The notes below the pieces were generated by a model. The model was not told where the DNA came from. It saw nothing but the letters and a program-made list of their open reading frames with translations, and made no database searches. Of a stretch of 64,000 nucleotides of DNA, positions 11,501-23,017 are shown piece after piece. Each line of letters opens with the position of its first letter. Position 1 is the first letter of the stretch. The translations under genes were made by a program, and so were the position numbers. Source of the stretch: Thamnaconus septentrionalis (lineage: Eukaryota; Chordata; Actinopteri; Tetraodontiformes; Monacanthidae); contig CM020501.1 in assembly GCA_009823395.1 (NCBI GenBank), forward strand, positions 28,237,361-28,301,360. The letters run 5' to 3'.

Positions 11501-13319
11501 GCCCCATGGGGAGCAAATAGGCTTAAGTGTCTTAACTAGGGTTAGGTGTGCCCAAGGACACAACGACAGAGCAGGATGGAGCAGAATTTGAACTGCCAAT
11601 CCTTTCAGTCATTGGGCAACCCTTCTCCATCTCCTGAGCCACAGTCGCCCCAGACGCTGCAGTCTAAAATGTAACCACTCGATGTCGCCGTTTCTTCTTC
11701 AAAATCTCTAAATATTACACACTTAACATTCAAGCATCACTGGGCTTTGCAGGTGTACCTGGTTGGCCAGTGTGGGGTCGCTGTCTTTGAACGTGAGCAG
11801 CGTGAGGGTGCAGGAGCGAGTGAGGGGCTGGTGGAGGGGGCACGCTTCCCCGTCCACCAAGGCCAGAACCGAGTTGTTGACGTGGTGCTCCGTCAGGTCT
11901 GGCGGACACAGACACACAAACACGTTCAACAGAAGTGCAAAAAGCAAAGCCTGTGAGAAGACAAAGTCACAGTTCTGTGCTCGGCTCACGTCTGGCGCAG
12001 CTCAGCGGCGTCGACATCCCTTTGTTCATGACCAGCACAGTGGCGTCCAGACCGGGGCCCTGCAAGGACACCTCGATCTTCTCAATGCGCGGGTACAGCG
12101 CCCGCTGCCTGGCCTGCTCGCGGGAGAAGACGGCGTTGCGGCGGCCTCGGAGCTCGGCCGCGGACGGACGGGTGGCCGCAGCGGCAGACAGAAAGCCTGG
12201 AGGAGGAGGAGAGAGAGAGAGAGAGAGAGGAAAAACCAACCAACAGCTCATTGAACAATTGATCAAAAATTCAAAATACTGGAAAAAAAGAAAAAAAGAA
12301 GAAGAAAAAAAACTCAACTCCACTTCATTACCCAGATATTCAAAATACACTACCAGTCAAAGGTTTTGACACATCCTATGAATTTAATGTCTTTTCTTTC
12401 ATTCTCATGACTATTGCATTTTTCTCACTGAAGGCATCAAAACTACGTATAAACACACATGGAATTATGCAGGAAACAATAAAAGTGTAAAATAACTCAA
12501 ACACATTTTATATTTAAATTCTTCAAAATATCCTCCTTTCATAAAAAGCATTTAATTGTTTAACATGTTTTTCTTTGCTGCACAATTACATATATCTTGC
12601 TCATATATTAGATGTCTTCAGTATCTATCTGCAGTATAGAAAGTTGAAAAGATTTTTAAAAAAATAAATAAATAAAAATGCATGAGAAGGTGCGTCCAAA
12701 CCTTTGACTGGTAGTGTATACTTGTTTTTAAAGCTCAACTCCACTTTATTACCCACATTAGCCACTGTAGCCTCCTAGCCTGCTGCTGTGCTGTTTACAG
12801 AAGTCTACCACTGTAACTTGTATTTGCTGGAATTATTGACCTCTATGACAAAACCTCAGCGGCTAATAAGCGGCTGTCAACGGTAAACCTGTCACGTCAA
12901 CGTCGCTTTAACGCCACCAACTAAAACAAACAGAAATGAACAAGAGAAAAAGTCAATCTTGTTTTGCCGTTTGCTAAAAAACAAGGTCAGAATTTCCCTA
13001 CGTGGTGGTGATGATGCACAGGTGTTGTTTCCGCTGAATGGGCTGATGATGCTCACTCAAAAAGGCTCGTTTTAGCTTTTCAAGCCTCCTAAAAGTGGCA
13101 CACGAGTGTCTAATTTTGTGGGGGGGGGACCTAAATTATACCAGACATTGAGTTAAATCCTACTCATTGCCGCTGTCAGACAGTTTATTCCAATATCAGT
13201 GCCACTGCCAGCCTACTCAGCCTGACATTTCATCCTGGTTAGCTCACATGCTAATGCTACGCGGCTTTGAATGGCTACTCACGGCGCTGGAGGACTTGAC
13301 ACACGACCCTGGTCGTCAT
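4847..13319 (-). CDS. mrpl39: mitochondrial large-subunit ribosomal protein mL39, complete, 10 coding exons
   Basis: Exons, in transcript order: 13319-13283, 12196-11990, 11898-11759, 10095-9996, 9913-9846, 9749-9637, 9271-9206, 9090-8937, 8598-8551, 4915-4847. All introns are GT-AG and the phases join without a break to give 333 residues; the human protein is 338. The start, [12 protein letters not shown], is Arg-rich without acidic residues, as in a mitochondrial presequence, and has G at -3. Family landmarks: PRIEKIEV (about residues 50-57), [14 protein letters not shown] (about 68-81), [28 protein letters not shown] (129 on), [14 protein letters not shown], the QYEVTAVH block near 265 and [12 protein letters not shown]. 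mL39 is a metazoan mitoribosome subunit related to the N-terminal region of threonyl-tRNA synthetase. The last exon encodes a Pro/Ala-rich tail and lies 3.6 kb beyond a 48-nt exon. Frame, splice sites and landmarks all agree. Confidence 0.93.
6712..7280 (+). mobile_element. composite repeat with hAT-like element (copy 1)
   Basis: The hAT-like core spans 6893-7280, from CAGGGCTGGGCAAAC to GTTTGCCTACGCCTG. Its flanks TTTTAGAC and CTCTAACT resemble a decayed 8-bp target duplication. The preceding 180 bp (a GGAGGAAGAAG purine run, a T-run, an ACATGGTTTTG-type segment and TCTGGATCCAACACTG) also match the sequence before the copy at 34927, so the repeated unit is longer than the transposon itself. 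Confidence 0.65.
8477..8524. repeat. (GA)n microsatellite just upstream of a short mrpl39 exon
   Basis: A nearly pure GA tract (CT in the transcript) that ends 26 bp from the donor of the 48-nt exon at 8551-8598, on its intron 9 side. Confidence 0.85.
10313..11183 (-). mobile_element. Tc1-like transposon, internally deleted, long inverted repeats
   Basis: The ends are about 170-bp inverted repeats: TTTGGTAGATTATTTCTTTG at the left is mirrored at 11145-11183, and further inner matches run to about 10475 and 11020. On the minus strand, 10630-10905 encodes a decayed C-terminal part of a Tc1-type DDE transposase, with [13 protein letters not shown], a WxGLPAV-like stretch and a degraded LNTCG in place of the usual LNPIEHLW, interrupted by a frameshift and stops. 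Most of the N-terminal transposase is missing, so it is non-autonomous. Confidence 0.75.
11389..11656 (-). mobile_element. tRNA-derived SINE
   Basis: Read on the minus strand, the element opens with a tRNA-like head: GTGGCTCAGGAG (A box-like) and, about 45 nt later, GGCAGTTCAAATTC (B box-like). It ends with the complement of ATGGTAAATGGACTG, a tail I recognise from a SINE-like repeat widespread in fish genomes. It has inserted into the older TTAA-type MITE. Confidence 0.7.
12346..12718. mobile_element. Tc1/mariner-like MITE in mrpl39 intron 1
   Basis: It starts TACACTACCAGTCAAAGG and ends with the inverse, CCTTTGACTGGTAGTGTA, so it has terminal inverted repeats of about 28 bp with TA at the edges. 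The interior is AT-rich with no transposase frame. The word CTCAACTCCACTT-ATTACCCA occurs just before (12312) and just after (12733) the element, a direct repeat suggesting a larger duplicated unit. Related copies lie at 15800-16130 and 36791-37128. Confidence 0.75.
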
Positions 13320-13500
13320 TTCGAAGACTCTTTCTCAACACAAATACATAGAAGGAAAAAAAAAACATAAATCAGACAGAACTCGCTATTGGTACAAATT
13401 TCTACTCATGCCACTCATTGAAGGACGCCATGCCCACTGAGAGTGCAGCACAGATTGTCGTCCGGGTAGCAACGGGGGCTGACTGTTAGCAAACAACGTT
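13320..13500 (-). promoter_or_regulatory. mrpl39: probable promoter of mrpl39
   Basis: Upstream of the start codon on the minus strand are a CCAAT box (13392-13388) and a CATGGCGTCC motif (13432-13423) whose ATGGCG core fits YY1, a factor often found near start sites of nuclear genes for mitochondrial proteins. There is no TATA box. About 1 kb separates this from the rap2a 3' end. The motifs are short, so the call rests mainly on position. Confidence 0.35.
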
Positions 13501-14308
13501 CAGGTCCATTACCGCCACCTAGTGATGTGGAGCGTGTACAGAATGCCAAATTTTGTTACTAACTTAAAAAATAAAAATAAATGCGAACAACAACAACAAC
13601 AACAACAACATAAAGTACAAACGCTCAATTAAAAATGAGACACAAAGAGTCCTCGCACACAAAGGCTGGCGGAGCTGTTGCGCCTTATGACAGTAGACGG
13701 CGCTGTTGGTTCACATTTAAATGGACCCTTCATAAATACACAGGCCCACAACCTTGCCGAGCAGTGAATTAATTCATTCAAACTGAGTCGTAAAGGCAGG
13801 AAGGATAGATTAGCTTCGATAGATTAGATTAGATAGCAAGTATTCCCTTTTACAGTGTTCATTTAAACTTTCTCCACAGCCAAATAGTCCCTGTCTCTGA
13901 TGTATTGGATGGCTGCTGCAATTACCCTGATTGTGAAGAAACCCAAAGTTATGGCCTTGGCTTTAAAGTTTCACATGTCCCCAGATCCATCCTCTAATGG
14001 ACTCTAATGGCCCTCGGGGTTTGACGAACGTCCCTCAGATTTCTCTGCACCAGAACCGTCAGGAGGCGTTGGCAGTGATAGCAGGATACGGGGGCAAAAT
14101 ATCATAAATCAACGTGTCGAAGGATTCCAGATGGAGCCACGTTGCAAAGCTGAAGCAAGCCACGCACAATGAATACAAATCTTGAGGCCTAATCGTGTTT
14201 TGGTTGAAAAAAAACCCCAACAAAAACCCCCCAAAAAGCAAAACACTGATGCAAACCCAGATGACCCCAACAGCAGTAAAGAGGCGAGACCACATTTGTG
14301 CATAAAGT
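13501..14308. other. short intergenic region between rap2a and mrpl39
   Basis: About 800 bp with no exon signals. It contains a (CAA)n run (13587-13611), a TAGAT-rich patch (13807-13840) and otherwise unique-looking sequence. Both flanking genes are on the minus strand, so it should contain the rap2a termination region and distal mrpl39 promoter. Confidence 0.5.
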
Positions 14309-14456
14309 TTTATTTCTCCTTGAAAATAAGTGTTCCTCACATCGAACCACTAACATATCTCACGTGATTTTAAGATAAATGAGCTACACGCTGACACCGA
14401 CGTTCACTTCGTACAACGCAACAAGGCATTCGCATTGTCTGTATAAGCAGTAAAAA

Positions 14457-14507
<51 letters not shown>

Positions 14508-15313
14508 ACCATAACGACTTTTGATTGACTCGCTCGACCGGCCGCTGTCTCTTTGGGTGAGATTGATTGTACTTCCAGTGCGACAGTACAAACACAGCTT
14601 TTTTTTTTTTTCTTCTAAAATCTGTCAACATTTGGGATCTTCTGGATGAATTTCCCCAAAAGGTGCGCTTTCATTTTTTATTAAGACATTCATTCAGCTT
14701 CATCATTCATCCGTAGATAGGCGGGGCTAGCACCACAGGCTAGCTTTGACAACATTTTACATACTAAGGTGATTAGTCTCGCACTGTCCCAGAGGGAGGG
14801 AGGGAGGGAGGAAGGGGGGGGGGGACTAAACCAGCCGTCCCTGCCTGGGTGCCACGGCTTTGGTGTCGCCGCTGCGTTCCACTCCGTCTGTCGATGGCTT
14901 TTTTTGGAGGGGGTTAGGAGGGTGGGGTGGGGGAGCGGGTTGGGGGCGTGGGGGGGGCGGTGGGGTGTTTGGCACCATGCTGCCTTGAGGAAAAAAAACC
15001 CCTGAAAAGTTGTAAAATCCGGAGGGCGGCTAAGGTTTAAGTTAAATGTTCTCTTCTACTTTGTCTTTTGTTGTTCTTTTTCCTTCGCTGCCTACATTTC
15101 TCGGAATGCGACTCACAGCGGCCCCGCCCCTAAGAGTGCGGGGGCTAGTCCGGCAGGGTGATTACTCTTTTTCGCGTCCAACCAGTGTCACTTTCACAAA
15201 GAAATTTTGGGGCCCCCAAAAAAATGTATAATTTTTTTGTGATGCGCTTCCATCACCCCGCCACCAGGTGGCACCAACGGGGGCTGTCGCTGCTGCTGCT
15301 ACTACTACTACGA
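14309..15313 (-). other. rap2a: 3' UTR of rap2a with poly(A) signal
   Basis: From the stop codon the transcript should run to the AATAAA at 14314-14309 (TTTATT on the plus strand), giving a 3' UTR of about 1 kb. A GT tract at 14460-14507 (CA in the RNA) lies 150 nt before the signal. G-rich plus-strand DNA at 14785-14990 becomes C-rich in the message. The end point is inferred from the signal alone. Confidence 0.5.
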
Positions 15314-15551
15314 CTACTGGACGCTGCAGGCAGGGCAGCAGGCCTCTCGGCGGTCGGGCAGCGGGCAGAAGTCCATCTGCCGCACAATCTCGGCGAACAG
15401 CTCGTCCACCATGGTCTTGCTCTTGGCCGACGTCTCCATGAAGGGGCAGCCCCAGTCCTCGGCCAGCGCCTGGCCCTCGCTCGGGGACACCTCCCTCTCA
15501 TCCTCCAGGTCCACCTTGTTCCCGACCAGCACCACCGGCACCTGCTGGTAC
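15314..15551 (-). CDS. rap2a: rap2a exon 2: base-specificity motifs and lipidated tail
   Basis: It starts after a GTCGACAG acceptor and encodes the last 78 residues plus the last base of Arg105. It carries [23 protein letters not shown] and the cysteine-rich CAAX tail, with a TAG stop. The acceptor region is unusual because an antisense LINE fragment begins only about 40 bp into the intron. Confidence 0.93.
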
Positions 15552-18500
15552 CTGTCGACAAGGAGGGAAGACCAGAGGGGAAATCAGCAGTGCACAGCGA
15601 CCGCAAGATCATCGCGGACCCCGCTCACCCTGCACACCAAGCCTTTCAGTTACTGCCCTCTGGGAAAAACAAAACAAAACAACCCGCTTCAAAAACAGTT
15701 TTATCCCAACCGCAATCAACATCCTGAACTCTGAACACTAAGGGGTGGGGGGGTTATGCATGGCCTTTGGGTTTCTCTGAATGTGTTTCTGTCTGCGTGT
15801 ACACTGCCAGTGAAAAGTTTGGACACACTAGCTAATGCAATGTTTTTTCTTTAACTTTAGTACTTTCTACACAGCAGATATATACTGAAGAAAATATGAG
15901 CAAGATATATGTAATTATGCAGCAAAGAAAAACACGTTAAATAACTAAATATGCTTTTTATGAAAGGTGGCTATTTTGAAGAATTTCAATATAAAACTTG
16001 TTTGAGTTATTTTACACTTGAATCATTTGCTACAGAATTCCATGTGTGTTCATACACAGTAATTGTTAAGAGAATGAAAAAAAAGACATTAAATTCATTG
16101 GGTGTGTCGAAACTTTTGATTAGTAGTGCATAAATATGATGTGTCTACAACAAATTCCACCAGCTTGGCTGTCTGGTCATTAAAAGAATCAGAATCAGAA
16201 AAAGAAACGGGTGGGTGGGCGGCCGGTTTCCTCCGCTCCACAGGGGGGCGACGTTTTGTTTTTTCCGAGAGGCTCCTGTCGTCAGCACAGGGGAGGGGAA
16301 CTAAATTGGGAGGGAACGCCGCGGTGGCCTACATACGGTATCTGTTAGAGGCTGAAACGATAAAGGGTTCTCCAAGCACGAGAGGAAAAGAAAAGGGATA
16401 AACACTTTCAGTCGCAGCCTCCCCGGAGGTTGAAAAAATAAAAAATAAAATAAAACAAAATAAACGAGTGGCTGTTTTTCCAATGCTTTTGGATGCTCTA
16501 TTTATTCCCAGATACATTATACATGGCCATCTAACGCCGGCACTTACAGGAATTCCTGCTGGAAGTCGTTAGCGCACCACTCTGGGCGTCTCAGCAGATC
16601 AAACGCTCTTCTTCTTCTTCTTCTTCTTCTTCTTCTTCTTCTTCTTCTTCTTCTTCTTCCCCACTTTCGACCAGCTTGTGGCTGAGGCCTCCGTCTGAGC
16701 CATGAAGACGAGAGCCGACCAGACGGAGGAGAGGGTGGGACGAGGGCGGGAGGGGTGAGGGGTTTGAGGGGGCTGGTAATGGTAAAGGTTATTGAATAAT
16801 TTAATAAAGCTAATGTGCGGCTCTCACATGAGCGCCGGCCGGCTTTTTCAACTGCTGTTTACTTCTTAATGTTGAGGTCTCGTTTGTCCCGGCCGCCGCT
16901 GTGCAAGGAAAAAAAACACTTTTCTTTTACGGGCGAAAACCGTCACTCGGAATCGCCGCTTACTGGGATTTTCAGTCGACGACGCATGTTGAATCACTTG
17001 GACATTTGTGTGTTTCGCTCCTATTCTGGGAAACGTTTAATCGTGTTTGTTCCTGTTATTTTTTTTTCTGCTCAGCGAAGCAACTGAGGCTGTTTACAAT
17101 TACAAGGAAAATGCTGCCTGATGCAAACATCCCACAGACGATGGATGTCTGCGTTATGGAACTAATAGCTCTGGTTTTATTGGCTGAGCATTTCTGTAAA
17201 TTGTTTCTATTGGGACAGGAGACGGGCAAAAATCTCAGCTGGTAAAACCTGCGATTACAAAAACATCCTGCCTGAACGGCATTTGGGTTGTCACAAAGTG
17301 ACTGGACCAATCAGAACCCTGAGAAGGAGAAGGAGGCGGGAGCTACGACTAGGAATTCAGGGTTTAAGGGTCAATGAGTTCCTTCTGCTGCCCCCAAGTG
17401 GCCAGACGGTGAATGCAAAACGTCATGCTGCATTGATCCATCCATCCATCCATTGCTTTTTTTTCTCACCGCTTCTACTTTCACTTCTGGTCACAGGGGT
17501 TGTGGGAGCCAATCCCAGCCGGGCTGGGGGGCGGGGCTACACCCTGGCCGAGTCAGCAGTTCAGCACAGGGGCTCAAACACACAGAGAAAAACCACGGAG
17601 ATAACCGCCAGCAAACTCACGTTGTAAACTCGCGGTGTGGCCAAGAAACTACTCCTTATTGAAAAACAAACAAACAAACAACTAAATAAACAAATAAATA
17701 AATAAGCGCTAATATTAGCGACTCTGTCCAGCAACAGCTCCAGTCAGGGAGCCTGGACGGCGTAATGGCAGAGCTGAGCAGCTAACGGCTAATAGCCTCG
17801 GCCATCGCTCATCCTCTAAGTGCAAGCCGGACCCCCCCGGCTTATTGATCCGCCGCTGCCATTGAGAAAATGGGCTCTTATCTGCAAATTGGTGGCGGGC
17901 GGATTGGCAGGCCTGCCGCTCGAGTGTCCTCGGCGCCCCCCCGCAGAGACTTCCAAGAGAGGTGTCAGCAAAATTTGTTTGTTGTTTTTTTTTTTTTCAC
18001 TCTATCTGCGCCGACACTTTTCAACGCTGTCAAGAAAGTCTTGAGTCCTTAGAAAGGCTCAAATGCCAAAGCTTCACCCCCGCAGCTTGACATTTGCTTG
18101 GCGCAACTCAACACAACGCAACGAAAGTCGAGTCAACGCTGACCTCAGCAGGGCAGAAAGCACCCGGCGGTGGCCGGGGTGTTAAGTGTGAACTGGGGGG
18201 TTGAGGGGGGGGCTGCGGGGTGCAGCCTCCAGACAAATGGCATGTGACAGCCTCGCAGGAGAAACTCTATATATATCTTCAAAAAGCTCCTCCAGGGGCC
18301 AAGCAGCTCGCCTTCAGACTGGAGAAAGACTTTTTTTTAGGAAAAGATACAGTTGATATTAGTTTAGGCATTAGGGGTGCACCAATACCACAGTACTTGC
18401 ATTTCAGTACTCACCAATACTGACACCGAGTACTTATAAGGCCTAATAATAAGGCCATTACACATGATAGAATTACTTGGATTTTTGTTTTCCACAAACG

Positions 18501-21500
18501 TTCTGTTATTTGAACAACATTCCTCAGCATGTTTTTCTAGACCATGAATCTACTGTTCATTGCAGTACAAGCACAAATTTCACAAAATTGTCATATACAT
18601 ACACATACAACTGGTATCGGTGTCGTTGATGCCGACATGTATTTCATGAGTACGAGTAGAGCACTCAACCTCGGTATCGTACAGATACCTGGTAGTGGTA
18701 CCAGTATCGGTGCATCCTTTTTAAATACATAAGAAAACAGAGAAAATAGTAAAATTAACTTGCTATTATACTGTGTGACTCAGCGATGGAGAGGAAACAC
18801 TGACAGTCATTATCTATCATTACACTCTGAACTACTTTGTGCCTGGGTAGCGATGGGCAGAGTTTGCTGTTTCCTGCCGTGCTCGCTCAACAACTTGATG
18901 CTCTTTTGGCAGGTTTGTGGAAGAAAACGGTGCAAAAATGTGTCACTTCTCACAGTTTAGCTGGAGGCTGCAAACAGAGGGTTAAATCTTTCTTTTGTAA
19001 ATTACTTTTGTGGATTAGTTCACTAAAAGGGACCTTTTAAACTGCACAGGGCACAAAAAGTAACAATCCATTAACGCAATCAGCAACATTTTTACAACGT
19101 TTTAATGCGTTCCTGCGCGACACGTAGGCACAACCCAAGGGCTTTTCGCAGAGTCCACATTCAGCTTCGGCTCGTCTTAAAACGCGCGCAGCCTGTTTTC
19201 CCACGAAGAGATAATTACCGAGCGGGACGGGAACGTTACCAGACTCACTGGTGTTTGTTTTTCGCTTTTATGGCCGCGGTTTTCGGCAGAGGGTTCCCAA
19301 CAGAAGAAGAAGAATCCTTTCCTTTCCTTTTCTTTCCTTTCCTGGCACCAGGCGGCAGACAAACGAGGTTAGCGGCTGAGCGAGGAGCCAGATGTTTATC
19401 TCAGGAGTGAGGCGGGACGGGGACGGAGGGCGTCTGAGAGCAGGGTCGATACGTTTGTATTCAACAGACGCACGCAAAACACACACACACAGTGTGCTGT
19501 GAGTGAAAATGAGAGAAATCATCGACGTGCTGTTGAAGTTATCAAAGTTATCCGAGTTTCAGAATCAAAGAAATTGAGTCACTTCCTGAATCGTTCAGCT
19601 GATGCCTCGCTGCCACATGCTGTGCAGGGAAAAACAAAAAACTGTCTGAAAAAGAGAGAGAGGCCCACTGATTGGTCCTGAGGGTGGAAGAAAAAAAAAA
19701 CAAAGTGGTCATCCACAGGTTGGAAGGTTCCGCCCCATAATGGTTACTCATTAAGAACTTCTGCTTACGCGTTTTGAGGGCCAATAAAAGCCGGCTGCTT
19801 GGCATTTGGCTCAGCTGCGAGGGTTGTGGGGGGTGGCAGGGGGTGGGAGGTTGGCGGTGGGGGGGATTCGCGTCAGTGCTCCGGGGGGAGGTGGGGGGGG
19901 GGGATGGAAAACAAACACAAGAGCACAACAACAACACATAAAACACCGCACACCGGGAGGTGTAAAAAAAACGCAGAGTTCACATTTTCCACCAGCTCCC
20001 CAGAGGTGCAGCAGGGGCCTTATTACGACGACAACGCTGCGCTAAATAAGCTAATGGCTAACTTGGCTCTCGAGCTCCCTGCCGTGTTTTTTTTTTTCTG
20101 TTTTTTATCCACTCACGAGGCCCGCGGCTCTCGCAAAACAGGTCTGCGATGAATCTCCCACGTCAAAGCCTCCTTCCTTCCCTTTCGCTCGCTCAACGCA
20201 TCTGCAGCTCATTTAGCGGCGCATCCAGCACGACGCCCGGGTCGAGGAAAGTGTCTTGGCGCTACGAGTGAGCGCGAGGAAGAGGCGTCCCGGCGGGCCA
20301 TGGCGGTGGGGGGAGACGGAAGGAATACAGCAAAAGAAGGCAGCAAAAAACACATTCCTGCGACAGACAGGCGCAGGGAGCGCCTGTGCGGCAGATGCAG
20401 GATGTCTTTTGCAGACGTTTTTTTTCTTCTTCTTCTTCCTGCCTTTAAAAACAACAAGCATAATCCACGGGCCGAGAACTCGGTTTCCTCGGCGTCCCCC
20501 AGGGGTGAACCAGTGGCGGATAGATGGAGAGTTTTTTTGTGTGTCAAACTGAAAAGATGCTGCAAATTTCTGTCACTCAACGTTGTGCGTCGCTCCTCCA
20601 ACGACAGGTAGGGGGAGCTAACAGGCATGGCCCAGACCGCGGCCTACGCTGACAGGAGCTTAGCTAGGCCAAGTTGCATGCTGCTCAAAGCTAACCTAGC
20701 CGTGACAAAACTGCTGACTTACAACAAGCTGAGAGAATTGGAAATTGAAGGAATTATTCTTTATGCTACTGCGCTACAACGATGGAATCCATCGAGAAAA
20801 ATATAAATTTGCACACATTTGCCCGACCATCAGCACACTTCACTCTTGCCGAAACCCCCAAGCACCTAGTGCGTTTTTACATAAAGCGACAGCACCACTA
20901 TCAGCTAGAGACCCAAAAATTTGCATTCTCACTTAAAGGTCCAGAGTGGAATATTTGGCCCGATTTATGATTTTTATATTGGTATTCCATGCTCGGGAAA
21001 GGGAGGGTGATAGGGTGAGCACTGCAATCTACAATGTAACCACTTCTTCTTAAAAATCTCCAAAGATATTACACACTTAACCTTCAAAACCATGCCATAC
21101 GAACCCGAGGGGGGTCAGGAAGTCGCTTTGTACCTTCACCAAAGTCCTCCCCTGAGATGCCCAGTTTGGGTCTCCCCACCCTGTTCCCACTCAGTGGTGC
21201 GTGATGCTTGCCTCCTGCTATTAGACACAGCATCAGCACAGCGTAAAAGGAAAAAACGCACTGCTGAGACGCTTTGAACAAGCTTCCCGCCCACCCACCA
21301 CCCGCCCCACCGGAGGAAACACAACAGTAAATCTTCACATGCGAGCCAGGAGATGATTAGATTGTGCGCAGGGTCTACACCCAGATGTTGTTTTGCACTG
21401 ATAGTGGCTAACACAGGGTCTTTTTTTCTTGGTAGCTGGGCTGGCGAAACGCTTCAGTTCTGGGTGTTTTTCAAGATTTGATGTTCAGTCGCCCCCAGAG

Positions 21501-22969
21501 GACACAGAGGTTGAAAAAAGCAAGAAATGCTATTAAAGCGCATATTTAATTGATTTCCTTTTAAAAAATTACTTAGAAATAAAGCGGTTCAGATATTTCT
21601 TGGTTGGTTTGCTGCAGTGCTTGTTTCACTGTGCAAATGCCACTGGAAATGCGCTCAAACCACAAGGGGGCTGAGGATGCCACATTCTGTGATAAATAAA
21701 GTTATTGTTTGTTTATTTTCAAAGGGTTTGCAGAAAAAGAGGTTTTGTAGCGACTGGGCTAGCCGTTTAGCCCCTTATTCAAAGCCTCCGTTAGCTTCTA
21801 GCGAGGCTAGGCTAACTACCCTCGGACGTACGTGGATCCACACTGGAGAGTTTGATAACAACCATTATCATCAATATGTAATCGCGGTGTCGTGATATCA
21901 GGGCCTTCAGCCGCGACGCAAGTAAACTCACCTAGCGGGCAGCATTAGCTCGCCGCTTTATGCGATTCCCTAATGGAGGCCTGATGTCTTCCCTCGCTTC
22001 CAAACTAAAACAATCCCATTAAAGCTGCGGTGACGGAGTAGACGCTACATCCTCCGCGTGGCGCGCGTCCGTTGCTGCGGGCTCAGCAAGAAGTTTGCGA
22101 GAGAAGGAAAACTTGCTAATGGAAACCAGGAGTTCCGATGGCGCCTTAGACGTGTTTTAAATGAGCAGATAAATCTGTCCCCCAATCTAGTGTTGTAGTT
22201 AAGACCGCACCAACCGAGACCATGGCATTATCAAGACTAGGGAGTATTGAGATCGATACTAGACCAAGACATTTGGGGTTTAAGACAAAGACAAGACCAA
22301 GACTTTATATATCAAAGAAAAATCACAACATAACAGAAAAAAAAATGACCAGTATCTTTTTTTAAATTCAAGTTTGCTTCTAAATTGAACAGCAACATCC
22401 CTTTTCAGCAAGGTATATTTTAAAATTTTTCTTTAACATTTTGCTTCTTTGCCAACTATTTTTTAAACCATTTTCAAAAAAAAAAACCCAACAACTTCCT
22501 TTTTCGTCTTCAAAAGTGGGCCATTGTCAAAAAATAAATTAACTAGGAATAAGGGAGTTTGTCACTCTGGGTGTCTGAAACAGAGCGCAAAACAGCAGCA
22601 GTTGGATTCTGTCATTGCAGTGTCGGAGTCTCGACCGTTCTTGATCAAAAATCCCGCCCAGTCCAAGACCGAGACAAGACCAAGTAAAAATGCCTCCGAG
22701 TCCAAGACGAGACCGAGACAGTTAAAAAGTGGTCTTGAGACCAAGACCAATCTCCAGTGCTGTAACACTACCCCAATCGCAGGGGTCAAATTTCATAGTT
22801 TTGAGTTTGGTTGACCTTGGGAAGTGATGGCAAGGACCAGGAGTCCTCGCCTTATTTTTGGAGGATTTTTTATTTTTTATTTTTTTGTTACAGAAGACAA
22901 TCTGTACTTCAAAACCACAGCAGTGTGAAATAAAAGAATCAAATATTTATAAGGTGTACACTCGAGGAC

Positions 22970-23017
<48 letters not shown>

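Larger units (their letters stand above)
10144..11732. mobile_element. TTAA-type MITE split by two younger insertions, in mrpl39 intron 3
   Basis: The outer parts (10144-10312, 11184-11388, 11657-11732) match the family copy at 54380-54838: both carry TGATTTATGATTTG-like and TAATATACTG words, AGTTAGCTGCCATC, a GAAGAAGGTGGAC stretch and an AATATTACAC terminus. A Tc1-like element and a tRNA-derived SINE sit inside it. Together they fill almost all of intron 3. Confidence 0.65.

Noticed and set aside
11580..11656. tRNA gene
   Set aside because: It has A- and B-box-like words but mismatched stems and a SINE body; it is the head of a retroposon.
11763..12369. Plus-strand frames of 144-163 codons
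   Set aside because: They are antisense to mrpl39 exons 2 and 3 and include a GA repeat.
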